From a virus: 64,000 nt of DNA. The notes beneath the pieces were generated by a model. The model saw only the letters and a program-made list of their open reading frames with translations, was not told where the DNA came from and did no database searches. The stretch is from positions 31,981-95,980 of the IMG/VR virus record IMGVR_UViG_3300021373_002437; one strand, given 5' to 3'. Of the stretch, positions 20,993 through 29,404 are shown one piece after another. Numbering within the stretch: position 1 is the first letter of the stretch; the number at the start of each line of letters is the position of its first letter. A program made the translations under genes and the position numbers.

Positions 20993-21677
20993 AGGATTTG
21001 TAATAGTAGCTTCCAAGAAAAAAGCATTCTACAAGTATGCAAAAATTCTAGCAGAATCTGTTAAGGATTTTTATGAGGACGCGAACATAACTTTTTTTAC
21101 CCATGCAAACTGGATTGAAGAAGAAGACCTTGAATTGTTTGATAATATAGTTTTCGAGGGCATTCCAGACCACCCAAGAGCAAAACTTTGGGCACTGAAT
21201 AAAACACCATACGACATAACGGCATATCTCGATGCAGATATGATTTGTGAACATGAAGATATAAGAAATGTATTCGATCTTTTACCAGAAGACAAGGATA
21301 TTGTATTCACAAAGAACCGACCTTATAACGCCGCCTTGACTAAGTTATCGGAATCAGAAGAAATGACATGTCATTGCGGCTTTTTTGTTTATAGAAAAAA
21401 TGATGAAACAATGTCTCTGATGGGTGCTTGGTGGACCGAGTATTGTAAACAGTGGGAACCCGACTATGATATGATGCACTATCCAGAAAGTGCTAGGAAG
21501 TGGGACACCTTCACTATGTGGAGGCTTCTTGAATATGGGCATCAAAAAGTAGATTGGGGATATATAGAAGAGCCTGATGCTCGTTGGAATTTTGTTAATG
21601 GATACCACTACGAAGAATTGCAGGGTACCGAAATCGTTCTGTACCACCATACCATACCAAAGGACGAACTCATTTGA
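20979..21677 (+). CDS. Glycosyltransferase, GT-A type
   Basis: A 232-aa protein with the GT-A pattern: an N-terminal Rossmann-like half (FVIVASKKKAFYKYAKILAE), a segment positioning the donor (HPRAKLWALNKTPYDITAYL) and a DxD metal motif in LDADMICEHEDI at about residue 88, then an acceptor half with HCGFFVYRKND. It probably transfers a nucleotide-activated sugar. It is not a close copy of the four inverted glycosyltransferases downstream. It overlaps the preceding gene and, by TTGA, the oxygenase-like gene after it. Confidence 0.72.
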   Translation: MSQSKGFVIVASKKKAFYKYAKILAESVKDFYEDANITFFTHANWIEEEDLELFDNIVFEGIPDHPRAKLWALNKTPYDITAYLDADMICEHEDIRNVFDLLPEDKDIVFTKNRPYNAALTKLSESEEMTCHCGFFVYRKNDETMSLMGAWWTEYCKQWEPDYDMMHYPESARKWDTFTMWRLLEYGHQKVDWGYIEEPDARWNFVNGYHYEELQGTEIVLYHHTIPKDELI

Positions 21678-22315
21678 AATGGGTAGACATACATAACCAA
21701 GAGTTACTTGATATACTCACTGCTTATAGTGACTGGTTTTTCACGACTGATCTAGAACCACTGGAAAAGGTGTGTGATAATCCTAAGCGACATTGTGATA
21801 CTAAAATTGACGATGGGTGTAGTCATAAGTACCTTTTGGAGATTTTGAATAAGCGAGAAGAACATATTGGATTCCCAGAGAAAGCATTCAGTGTCGATTT
21901 AGCCCGAGAAGAAAGGGTTCCCTCTGAACACAAGAAAAAGCGTCTGGAGATATGCACTACCCTTTGTTCGTATTTGGGGGCTCGCAATCAAGCAGTCAAT
22001 GTTTTCTATCCAGCCGGTGGATATATGGGATGGCATACCAACTGGAATGCCCATGGCTATAACATATTGCTTTCATATTCAAAAACAGGCAATGGGTTCT
22101 TTCGATACAAAAACCCATTACTGAACCGAAAAATCGTAACCATGGATGACAGGCCGGGGTGGTCTTGTAAGGTTGGATATTTCGGAAACAAACAGGAGCA
22201 CAGCGATATCTATTATCACTGTGCCGGTTCTTATGAGCCTAGAATTACATTAGGGTTCATAGTTCCTCACAAAGAAATGTGGGAAGACATGATTGAAGAC
22301 ATTTCTGGAAACTAG
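21674..22315 (+). CDS. 2OG-Fe(II) oxygenase-like protein (HxN variant)
   Basis: A 213-aa protein. The double-stranded beta-helix core is visible: NVFYPAGGYMGWHTNWNAHG (H121, N123), a central strand with NGFFRYKNP, and the distal YYHCAGSYEPRITLGF (H182, R190). Canonical family members have HxD; here Asn replaces Asp, so iron binding may be altered. The only possible start is TTG at 21674, overlapping the upstream TGA as TTGA. It may hydroxylate protein, sugar or another small target together with the adjacent glycosyltransferases. Its stop overlaps that of the convergent gene. Confidence 0.65.
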   Translation: MKWVDIHNQELLDILTAYSDWFFTTDLEPLEKVCDNPKRHCDTKIDDGCSHKYLLEILNKREEHIGFPEKAFSVDLAREERVPSEHKKKRLEICTTLCSYLGARNQAVNVFYPAGGYMGWHTNWNAHGYNILLSYSKTGNGFFRYKNPLLNRKIVTMDDRPGWSCKVGYFGNKQEHSDIYYHCAGSYEPRITLGFIVPHKEMWEDMIEDISGN

Positions 22316-22974
22316 CTCTTAGTTCCAATCACCATAAACCTATCAAATTCATTTAACCCGTCGAAAGTCCAGTACTTCTGTTTAATAGAACCTTCATAGT
22401 ATGGGTTACTGATACCAGTATTTTTCTTGTGCTCTTCAATACTATCTACGCAATTGATACCGTACATTTCTTTGATCACGTTTGAGTTTTGAATGGCGAA
22501 AACACAATCTGGATTGGCTGTGGTTAAATCTTTCAGTGGGTACATTGTTTCCGCACACATTGAAATTACAATATCAGTTTCCAATGCATTGATATCATGA
22601 AAGGCGAACGGTACGTCCCAATTTAGGTGAGATAAATCAGTTCCTTCATCAACGTAGTTCTTATTAAAAATTTTAGATAGTTCTAACGCATCTTTATCAA
22701 CGTCGATAAGATTGATTTTAGCAACATCAAAATTTTCACACAGCATGGGAACTAGTGGAAAACCAAGCCAAGAATTTAAGATGGTTATATTTAGACCCAC
22801 ATTCTTTTTGGTTGGCATGTTTGACAAAGTTTCACACAGCCAAATGGTAGCCTCCATGGAATTGGGGTTCAAAGATTTTCTGAAATCCTCATGTTTATGT
22901 GGCATTTCATGATGTATTTTGTCTAGAGCATTACCCCAGTGGGCAAAGTTGTTTAAAAAATCAAAGCTTAACAT
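22312..22974 (-). CDS. Putative SAM-dependent methyltransferase-like protein
   Basis: A 220-aa protein, last gene of the inverted block. Residues about 62-95 resemble the class I methyltransferase start (NITILNSWLGFPLVPMLCE, then INLIDVDKDALELSK with the acidic ribose-binding position). The glycine-rich loop is weak, so this is tentative. A later segment, DIVISMCAETMYPL, matches motif 4. The ATG at 22974 is preferred over the one at 22998 because GGAG lies upstream of it only. Its first 14 bases overlap the upstream glycosyltransferase gene. Confidence 0.55.
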   Translation of the reverse strand: MLSFDFLNNFAHWGNALDKIHHEMPHKHEDFRKSLNPNSMEATIWLCETLSNMPTKKNVGLNITILNSWLGFPLVPMLCENFDVAKINLIDVDKDALELSKIFNKNYVDEGTDLSHLNWDVPFAFHDINALETDIVISMCAETMYPLKDLTTANPDCVFAIQNSNVIKEMYGINCVDSIEEHKKNTGISNPYYEGSIKQKYWTFDGLNEFDRFMVIGTKS

Positions 22975-23644
22975 CTTCAGGTCTCTCCATAGAGTCATAT
23001 AATCTTACAAGTGGGTCTTCCCGTATTACTCTCTCTTCAATATCTGAGGGCCAGACAAAGCCATTGTTGAAGCTATATACCCAGCCAGACGGGAAGAAAT
23101 CAAAATTGAGCAATCGTTCTCGTTGGTGACCAAACATATTGTCCAGCCCCCGGTAATAAAAAAACATTTGTGACGGATAAGACTTGACAAAGTGTGTGAG
23201 TTTGTCAGAATCAAATCGGTCATTCCATCTTAGGATAGAGGAATTGAACTCGGTGTATTTCCAAGGAGTGTCTTTCACATCCTCTTTCATTTTATTAAGG
23301 TTGTGCCACCAAGTCTTGATAAAAACTAAATTGTTACCGGGTTCATAATCAACAATACAATCTATATTCTTCTGGATAAAAACATCAAGATCAAAGAATA
23401 ACTTTTCACCTTTCTGTGTTACCACGCTTCGATCAAATAGATGAAGTTTATTCCACCATTTCTCATAATAGCTATTTTCTGGTATCGGAATTACTTCAAT
23501 TTCTGGCCTCAATCCAAAGGGCATTTCTGTCAAACAGAAGAACTTAAAATCCCCTGTTATGTGCTCTTCGCACATCCTATAGATTTCATTCACATGATCG
23601 TGGGAATATTTCTGCCCCCACTTCACTGTATAGATATTAATCAT
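22961..23644 (-). CDS. Glycosyltransferase paralogue 4 (inverted array)
   Basis: A 227-aa protein of the same family as the three genes upstream. It starts with INIYTVKWGQKYSHDHVNEI, then FKFFCLTEMPFGL, a DLDV metal-type motif in KLFFDLDVFIQKNID, and a C-terminal PSGWVYSFNNGFVWP segment. It is the most divergent copy at the C-terminus. The ATG overlaps the preceding stop as ATGA, so translation is coupled. It probably transfers a sugar from a nucleotide donor; the target is unknown. Confidence 0.72.
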   Translation of the reverse strand: MINIYTVKWGQKYSHDHVNEIYRMCEEHITGDFKFFCLTEMPFGLRPEIEVIPIPENSYYEKWWNKLHLFDRSVVTQKGEKLFFDLDVFIQKNIDCIVDYEPGNNLVFIKTWWHNLNKMKEDVKDTPWKYTEFNSSILRWNDRFDSDKLTHFVKSYPSQMFFYYRGLDNMFGHQRERLLNFDFFPSGWVYSFNNGFVWPSDIEERVIREDPLVRLYDSMERPEDVKL

Positions 23645-24471
23645 CGCCAATGCTCCAATAAATCTGGGTCAGCCAGATCATCTTGTTTGGTGCTACCCCT
23701 ACTAGAATCTTCAAAAGGTAGTAAATCAATATTAAACACACATAGAATTGAGTCCGGTCTATATTTATCTACTTCCAAATCCCTCGCACCCCAATCTCTT
23801 CCCCGGTTGTAAGAATACGCCATGTGGCTGGGGAAGTGTCCCCAAAGTTTATTCTCACTAAAGTCTCCCCACCTCCAACTGTGGTAGTTGTCTGTACCAT
23901 CTGTAAATGTGAACCAGATTCTTTCTTGATGTTCCAACACATCTTTCCAGATCACCTCGCACTGGTCATCGCTCCAGACCTGACAGCTTCCGTTGGTGTA
24001 TGCACCATGCGCCAGCTTAAAATTGCGTGACTTCATGGGTCTCGGGTCTTGCCACCAACTTCTAAGCTTCGTCGGCCTATCCAGATCGTACATGATGATA
24101 GGCTCCATGTCGTTCTGAATGATTACGTCAAGGTCGAGAAATACAAATCTGCCAGTAGGTTTATCATCAGCAAAATTATGAGTATTAAAGACAAAAGTTT
24201 TAGGCCGGTCCCAACAACGAGCCATACCGTACTTGAAGTTATCAGAGCCAAACCAATACTTAGGATGAATATCGGGAATATCAGGAAACTCAATGACTTT
24301 AATTTCAGGTTTAAGACCTTCAGGCAAATCGGTATAGCAATAAAAGTGAACATCAAATTTATCTGGATTGGTATTGCGGAGGGCCATGTTATAAAGCTTG
24401 TTAACAAAGTGTGGTCCATACTTAGTTCCCCATTTACAACAGACGTAGTTGACTCGGATTAAGTCCCCCAT
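23641..24471 (-). CDS. Glycosyltransferase paralogue 3 (inverted array)
   Basis: A 276-aa protein, longest of the four. Shared blocks: VCCKWGTKYGPHFVNKLYNM at the N-terminus, CYTDLPEGL, the donor-site motif FVFLDLDVIIQNDM, a DGTDNYHSWRWGDF segment and YSYNRGRDW near the end. It is most like paralogue 2, which has the same GTDNYHYWR and YSYNRGMTY blocks, so these two probably arose by a recent duplication. It overlaps paralogue 2 by 13 bases. Confidence 0.75.
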   Translation of the reverse strand: MGDLIRVNYVCCKWGTKYGPHFVNKLYNMALRNTNPDKFDVHFYCYTDLPEGLKPEIKVIEFPDIPDIHPKYWFGSDNFKYGMARCWDRPKTFVFNTHNFADDKPTGRFVFLDLDVIIQNDMEPIIMYDLDRPTKLRSWWQDPRPMKSRNFKLAHGAYTNGSCQVWSDDQCEVIWKDVLEHQERIWFTFTDGTDNYHSWRWGDFSENKLWGHFPSHMAYSYNRGRDWGARDLEVDKYRPDSILCVFNIDLLPFEDSSRGSTKQDDLADPDLLEHWR

Positions 24472-25211
24472 AATGTTAACAACCTATCGTCTTCAAGTTG
24501 GTCAAGTTTGATTTGAGACTTTGCCCTTGGGTCTGGTGTCAGATCGGTGTTAAAAATACATACCTTAGCATCCGGTCTGTATGTAAATGGTTCTAGATCA
24601 TTTGGATACGTCATGCCCCGATTGTAACTATACACCCAATCGTATGGTATGTTTGCCCAGAAATCTCTTTGTCTCCAATAATGGTAGTTGTCGGTGCCTT
24701 TGAAAAAAGTTTTGAAAATCATTTCCGAGTTTTCTAGTGCATCATGATATATGTGCTTTGTTTGTTCACCATACCATAACATCATACTTGAGTTATAAAA
24801 TGTTCCTCGCATGTCAATGAAAAGTCTTTCATGTTTTTGTTTAGGGTTTTGCCACTGAACATGAATAAGTCTGGGTTTGATTGCGAGGGCGTCTAGCTCA
24901 TCCAAATTGTTTTGTATGATCACATCAAGATCAAAGTAGCACCATTTTCCTGTGTGTCCAGTCCACTCTTGGGAATTAAACACCAAAAATTTAGCCCGGT
25001 CCCAACAATACCCTTCTTCCCCAAACCAATATTTTGGGTGTAGTTCACCATCATCAGGGATTGGAAGTGTGTCACACTCAATACCTTCAGGGTCATCTGT
25101 AAAACAGGTGAATGTAAATTCTTTTGTGTAGTTCTTTCGGACCATGTTGAATAGGTTATTCACATAATCCGGGGTGTACTTATCTCCCCATTTGAGGCAC
25201 ACAAAATTCAT
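24459..25211 (-). CDS. Glycosyltransferase paralogue 2 (inverted array)
   Basis: A 250-aa protein with FVCLKWGDKYTPDYVNNLFN, CFTDDPEGI, the DxD-type CYFDLDVIIQNNLDEL, a GTDNYHYWRQRDFW block and YSYNRGMTYPND. The conserved order matches paralogue 3. The gene begins inside the end of paralogue 1 (32-base overlap), so the block is one transcript. Likely a cytoplasmic GT-A enzyme; donor sugar and acceptor cannot be read from sequence. Confidence 0.75.
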   Translation of the reverse strand: MNFVCLKWGDKYTPDYVNNLFNMVRKNYTKEFTFTCFTDDPEGIECDTLPIPDDGELHPKYWFGEEGYCWDRAKFLVFNSQEWTGHTGKWCYFDLDVIIQNNLDELDALAIKPRLIHVQWQNPKQKHERLFIDMRGTFYNSSMMLWYGEQTKHIYHDALENSEMIFKTFFKGTDNYHYWRQRDFWANIPYDWVYSYNRGMTYPNDLEPFTYRPDAKVCIFNTDLTPDPRAKSQIKLDQLEDDRLLTLWGT

Positions 25212-25827
25212 ATTCTTTCTCTATGTTAGGAAAATCATCTTGACCATTTAGCAAAGCTATCCTATACTCTGGTTTGTACTCACTACCGGAGAACTTGAAG
25301 GAGTATATCATTTCTTCAGGCCAGTGTTCAAAGGTAAAACTTTCATGAAATAAAAAGCGATCATCCCCGGCATACTTGACCATGAAATAATCTTGGTCCT
25401 CTAGCCAGTGATCGTATATATATTTAGCATCTTCCCACAGCATCACGCTGGAGTTGAAGTTGCTCAAATAATTGTAAGACCACCTATCATCCACATGGTA
25501 TGGAAATTCGGTAGGTTTCCAATAAGTATAGCAAATCACAGGGGTCTTGTCAAGAGCATCGAACAAAATATCTATATCTTGTTGAATCCGCACATCTAGG
25601 TCTAGATATAGTATTTTTCCTAGATTATCATACTGAAATAGCTTGATTTTTTCCCAGTGACCCTCAATTTCCCAGTCTATGTCAATTATCTGGATGTTTT
25701 CATTGATTCCTGATGGATTATCGGTCACACAGACATAGTTATACTTCCCACCGGTAGCCTCGTATATCCGATTCACATCTTCGTGGGAGTACTTATCACC
25801 GTACTTCAATGTCAAAATAGTCTTCAT
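25180..25827 (-). CDS. Glycosyltransferase paralogue 1 (inverted array)
   Basis: A 215-aa protein, first gene of the inverted block. It carries ILTLKYGDKYSHEDVNRIYE, CVTDNPSGI and the metal-type motif ILYLDLDVRIQQDID. Like the others it ends in a YSFKFSGSEYKPEYRIALLNGQ-type segment, which in copies 1-3 leads into a short tail. The ATG at 25827 is chosen because the longer reading frame would need a TTG at 25863. A TATAAGTA box (25864-25871 on the minus strand) may be a late-type promoter for the block. Confidence 0.72.
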   Translation of the reverse strand: MKTILTLKYGDKYSHEDVNRIYEATGGKYNYVCVTDNPSGINENIQIIDIDWEIEGHWEKIKLFQYDNLGKILYLDLDVRIQQDIDILFDALDKTPVICYTYWKPTEFPYHVDDRWSYNYLSNFNSSVMLWEDAKYIYDHWLEDQDYFMVKYAGDDRFLFHESFTFEHWPEEMIYSFKFSGSEYKPEYRIALLNGQDDFPNIEKEYEFCVPQMGR

Positions 25828-25841
25828 TAGATTATTGATTG

Positions 25842-25849
25842 TATAAATA
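25842..25849 (+). promoter_or_regulatory. TATAAATA late promoter before the neck genes
   Basis: A perfect late box 33 bases before the ATG at 25883, in the divergent gap between the inverted glycosyltransferase block and the neck/terminase operon. It restarts rightward late transcription after the island. Confidence 0.75.
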
Positions 25850-25882
25850 ATGTAATACACCAATACTTATAAGACTTTTCAT

Positions 25883-26218
25883 ATGACTCTAACAAAAAAT
25901 CTCGTACTGAATCAAGGCGCATCTTTCAGCCAAGAATTCATCATTACTGATTCTGCTGGTGCTGTCCGTAACCTTACTGGGTACACGGCAACTGCTCAGA
26001 TGCGAAAAAGTTATTTCACACAAACCAACGTGGTGTTTACCGTTGCACAAGTGGATGTTGAGGGGAAGATTACAATTAGTCTAGATGACACAGCAACCGC
26101 TGCACTTTCAATCATACCATCTAATAGATACGTGTATGACGTTGAGATAACGGATGGTTCTAATGTAGAGAGGGTCAGAGAAGGTATCATAACAATTAAG
26201 CCAGAGGTTACGAAATAA
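25883..26218 (+). CDS. Small beta-rich structural protein before gp13
   Basis: A 111-aa protein of beta-sandwich character (NLVLNQGASFSQEFIITDSA, GYTATAQMRKSY, YDVEITDGSNVERVREG). Similar small proteins, often of BppU or immunoglobulin-like type, precede neck genes in marine phages. The stop overlaps the gp13 ATG as TAATG, so it is coupled to neck assembly; I infer a virion role. Confidence 0.6.
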   Translation: MTLTKNLVLNQGASFSQEFIITDSAGAVRNLTGYTATAQMRKSYFTQTNVVFTVAQVDVEGKITISLDDTATAALSIIPSNRYVYDVEITDGSNVERVREGIITIKPEVTK

Positions 26219-27186
26219 TGGCGCTATCGACTAGACAAGAGCTAATAGAATATTGTCTTCGAAGGCTTGGTTTCCCTGTAATTGAAATCAACGTTGATGA
26301 AGATCAGATTAGTGATCGAATTGATGACGCTCTCCAGTATTGGTATGAGTACCATTTCGATGGTAGACAAAAGATTTTTATAGAGCACAGGGTATCAGGT
26401 GATACACTGACTCTTGCTGCACCAGAAGCAGATAACTTTACTATTGGCGAAAGGTTGACAGGGGATGTCTCTGGAGCCACCACGATATACAAAGTAAAAA
26501 CTTCAGACACAGAACTTGAAGTGGAAGGCACACGAGGAACATTCCAAGACGGTGAAACCATAACCGGTACAAACGGTGGAGGCTCTATACTAGCTGGTGC
26601 GAGTGCATTCACTGCAGGTGATATGTCAAACAAGTATGTCCCCGTTGGTGACGGTGTGTTGTTTGTCAATCGCATGTTTAACTTCGGTGGGGCTACAAAC
26701 TCAACCAGAAGCGGTTCGGAAATTTTCGATGTGATGTACCAGTTCCGACAGAACGATCTTTACAACTTGCTTGGTGCAGATATGACTTACTATGCAGTAG
26801 TTCAGTCACATCTATCGACACTTGAGCAGTTGCTGGTTAGTCAGAGACAAATAAGATTTAATCGAAAGATGAATCGAATCTATGTAGACACGGACTGGGA
26901 CAAGACATTCAACCCCGGTGACTATGTGGTGTTTGAGGCATATGCGACAGTAGACCCAACGGAATTTTCTGAAGTCTATGATGACATGTTCCTGAAAAAA
27001 TATGCCACAGCACTTATCAAGAGACAGTGGGGCAGTAACATGAAGAAGTTCGGCGGGATTCAATTGCCCGGTGGAGTTACTTTGAATGCAGATCAAATTT
27101 TTGAAGAAGCCAATGTGGAGATATTGCAGATAGAAGAGGACATGCAGCAGAAGTACGAGTTACCCCCAAGATTTATGATAGGGTAA
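26218..27186 (+). CDS. gp13: Neck protein gp13
   Basis: A 322-aa protein (T4 gp13 is 309 aa). gp13 with gp14 forms the neck that closes filled heads and receives tails. The N-terminus (TRQELIEYCLRRLGFPVIEI, DRIDDALQYWYEYHFDG) and C-terminus (FLKKYATALIKRQWGSNMKK, GVTLNADQIFEEA) are typical of the family. Residues about 64-138 are a Gly/Thr-rich insertion (FTIGERLTGDVSGATTIYKV and on) that looks like a separate beta module. Immediately followed by gp14. Confidence 0.92.
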   Translation: MALSTRQELIEYCLRRLGFPVIEINVDEDQISDRIDDALQYWYEYHFDGRQKIFIEHRVSGDTLTLAAPEADNFTIGERLTGDVSGATTIYKVKTSDTELEVEGTRGTFQDGETITGTNGGGSILAGASAFTAGDMSNKYVPVGDGVLFVNRMFNFGGATNSTRSGSEIFDVMYQFRQNDLYNLLGADMTYYAVVQSHLSTLEQLLVSQRQIRFNRKMNRIYVDTDWDKTFNPGDYVVFEAYATVDPTEFSEVYDDMFLKKYATALIKRQWGSNMKKFGGIQLPGGVTLNADQIFEEANVEILQIEEDMQQKYELPPRFMIG

Positions 27187-27190
27187 TACC

Positions 27191-27940
27191 ATGCCTACAA
27201 ATCATTATTTCCAATCAGGCAACACCAGTGGCACAACTGCTGAACAGCGACTAGTTGAAGACTTGGTTATTGAGAGTTTAAAAATTTACGGACACGATGT
27301 TTACTACGTGCCCCGGACTCTCGTGGATGAGGATGAAATTTTTGACGAAGATACTCTGTCCGAATTTAATCAAGCATATCCACTAGAAATGTACCTAGAG
27401 AACGTAGAAGGGTTCGATGGGGACGGTGACCTGTTCAGTAAATTTGGTATAGAGGTTAGAGACAAAGCAACCTTTGTAATGGCGAAACGCAGATGGGAAG
27501 ATAATGTAATCACATCTGGTGGAACTTTTACTCAGGACTCAAGACCATCTGAGGGTGATCTTTTATTTTTTCCTAAGACTGGTTCTCTGTTTGAAATCAA
27601 GTATGTGGATTTCCAGAATCCTTTTTATCAATTGGGTAAAATCTACACCTTCAAATTGGAATGTGAATTGTTCGAGTACAGTTCAGAGAGATTCAACACT
27701 GGTATTGAAGACCTTGACAACATCTATACTGATCAGAATCTTGACATGCTGCAATTTGAATTTTTACTGGAAGACGATACCAAACTTCTTCTGGAAAATT
27801 CCAGCAACTTGATACTAGAAGAATATGCTGCAGTCAAGTCTACAGAGAATACCGACAACATTAACTTCACCAATACTGATGAAGCAAGTGATATATTGGA
27901 TTTCACTGAGATTAATCCATTCGGGGAAATAAGAAACTAG
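27191..27940 (+). CDS. gp14: Neck protein gp14
   Basis: A 249-aa protein (T4 gp14 is 256 aa). Key family features are the early SGTTAEQRLVEDLVIESLKI, the segment YGHDVYYVPRTLVDEDEIFD and DKATFVMAKRRWED. gp14 joins gp13 to seal the portal vertex after packaging. It lies between gp13 and gp15 exactly as in T4. Confidence 0.93.
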   Translation: MPTNHYFQSGNTSGTTAEQRLVEDLVIESLKIYGHDVYYVPRTLVDEDEIFDEDTLSEFNQAYPLEMYLENVEGFDGDGDLFSKFGIEVRDKATFVMAKRRWEDNVITSGGTFTQDSRPSEGDLLFFPKTGSLFEIKYVDFQNPFYQLGKIYTFKLECELFEYSSERFNTGIEDLDNIYTDQNLDMLQFEFLLEDDTKLLLENSSNLILEEYAAVKSTENTDNINFTNTDEASDILDFTEINPFGEIRN

Positions 27941-27941
27941 T

Positions 27942-28955
27942 ATGTTTAAGAATAAGCAATTTTATCACCAGCACGTAAAGAGAGCAATCGTTGCTTTTGG
28001 TATGATATTCAATAATATCAATATCAATCGTGTGGATGGTAGTGGCATAACCCAACAGGTGATGCGGGTTCCTTTGGCGTATTCTACCAAACAGAAGTTT
28101 CTGTCTCGTATAAGATCGGTAACAGATACTGAATCCCGTGGTGAGGTTGCGATCAATCTGCCTAGGATGGGTTTCGAGATTACGAGTCTGGACTATGACT
28201 CTACAAGAAAAATCTCCCCCATACAAAAGAACAAGGTAACCAACAACAGTTCCCTTAACGTGTCTCGGGCATACGTATCTACACCCTACAACATGTCCCT
28301 GTCCCTGTATGTTTTTGCTAAGAATCAGGAAGACGGTCTTCAGATCATTGAGCAGATTCTTCCATTCTTTAACCCAGATTTTAACGTGACAGTCAATGAG
28401 TTGCCTGAGTTGAATATTAAAAGAGATATTAAAATTACTCTGGACAATATAGGCTATGATGATTTGTACGAAGGGCCATTTGCCGAGAGACAGAGCATCA
28501 TGTGGACATTGAACTTCACAATGAGACTCAACTTCTTTGGATTTGTTTCTAATGAGAACATCATTAAAGAAGCGATTGCCAAGACGTATGATGATACGGA
28601 TAGTTCGAACATTAAGTCTTACTCACAAATCACTGCCAGTGTTGCGACCACCAATGCTACGGCTACTGCTGTTACCGATGGTGATGCTATCACAAATGTA
28701 TTAATCGACCATATAGGTAGCGGATACATCAACGCACCAAACATCACAATTTCTGGTGGTGGAGGTTCTGGTGCCACGGCTGTAGCCACAATAGAAGATG
28801 GTTCGATAAACACCATAACTGTTACTGCGGGCGGTACAGGATACACCACAGCCCCAACAGTGACTATCGATGCACCACCAGACATAGTTGACCCACCGGG
28901 ACCAGATGACCCGTTCAGGTTCTTACTGGAATTTGAAAATGTTATTGAGGATTAA
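27942..28955 (+). CDS. gp15: Tail sheath stabiliser gp15 with GSGY extension
   Basis: A 337-aa protein; the first 225 residues match gp15 (FYHQHVKRAIVAFGMIFNNI, VPLAYSTKQKFLSRI), which caps the tail end that joins the head. T4 gp15 is 272 aa. Residues about 240-318 are an added GSGY beta module (HIGSGYINAPNITISGGGG and GGTGYTTAPTVTI), the same module type found in the gp8-like, gp7-position and giant proteins. The end, DDPFRFLLEFENVIED, is short and acidic. Confidence 0.9.
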   Translation: MFKNKQFYHQHVKRAIVAFGMIFNNININRVDGSGITQQVMRVPLAYSTKQKFLSRIRSVTDTESRGEVAINLPRMGFEITSLDYDSTRKISPIQKNKVTNNSSLNVSRAYVSTPYNMSLSLYVFAKNQEDGLQIIEQILPFFNPDFNVTVNELPELNIKRDIKITLDNIGYDDLYEGPFAERQSIMWTLNFTMRLNFFGFVSNENIIKEAIAKTYDDTDSSNIKSYSQITASVATTNATATAVTDGDAITNVLIDHIGSGYINAPNITISGGGGSGATAVATIEDGSINTITVTAGGTGYTTAPTVTIDAPPDIVDPPGPDDPFRFLLEFENVIED

Positions 28956-28957
28956 AA

Positions 28958-29404
28958 ATGAGCACTTTCGATAAACTGGATGAAACATTTAATACAGAGT
29001 CTACTGAAGAACTTCCTATTGAAACTAAGGTTGAAGAGGAAAATCTTCCAGTTGTGGCTTCTGAAGACCTTCCAGAAAAAGAGTTGGAGGATGACTATCA
29101 GTCAGCAAGACAGACTCTGAAAGACGCTGAGAGCTTTACTAAAGAAGCCATACAGGGCATGATGAAGGTTGCTAAGAATAGCGATCAACCCCGAGCATGG
29201 GAAGTGACTGGACAACTCATAAAAACCCTGCAAGATAATGCAGGAGCTATGATGGAAGTCCAAGAGAAAAAGAAAAAGGTTACTGGAGTCACGCCAGCAG
29301 CACCCAATAAAGTCACCAACAACATTTTAATGGCAGGGACAACAAAAGAATTGCTGGATGCCTTGAATAAAAAGGACGGTCCCGTAACAATCGATCATGA
29401 GTAA
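28958..29404 (+). CDS. gp16: Small terminase subunit gp16
   Basis: A 148-aa protein (T4 gp16 is 164 aa). It recognises DNA and stimulates the gp17 motor. Acidic N-terminus, then two helices (DDYQSARQTLKDAESFTKEA; RAWEVTGQLIKTLQDNAGAM) with the helical-hairpin pattern of T4 gp16, and a C-terminal tail with NNILMAGTTKELLDAL. The stop overlaps the gp17 start by 8 bases. Confidence 0.9.
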   Translation: MSTFDKLDETFNTESTEELPIETKVEEENLPVVASEDLPEKELEDDYQSARQTLKDAESFTKEAIQGMMKVAKNSDQPRAWEVTGQLIKTLQDNAGAMMEVQEKKKKVTGVTPAAPNKVTNNILMAGTTKELLDALNKKDGPVTIDHE

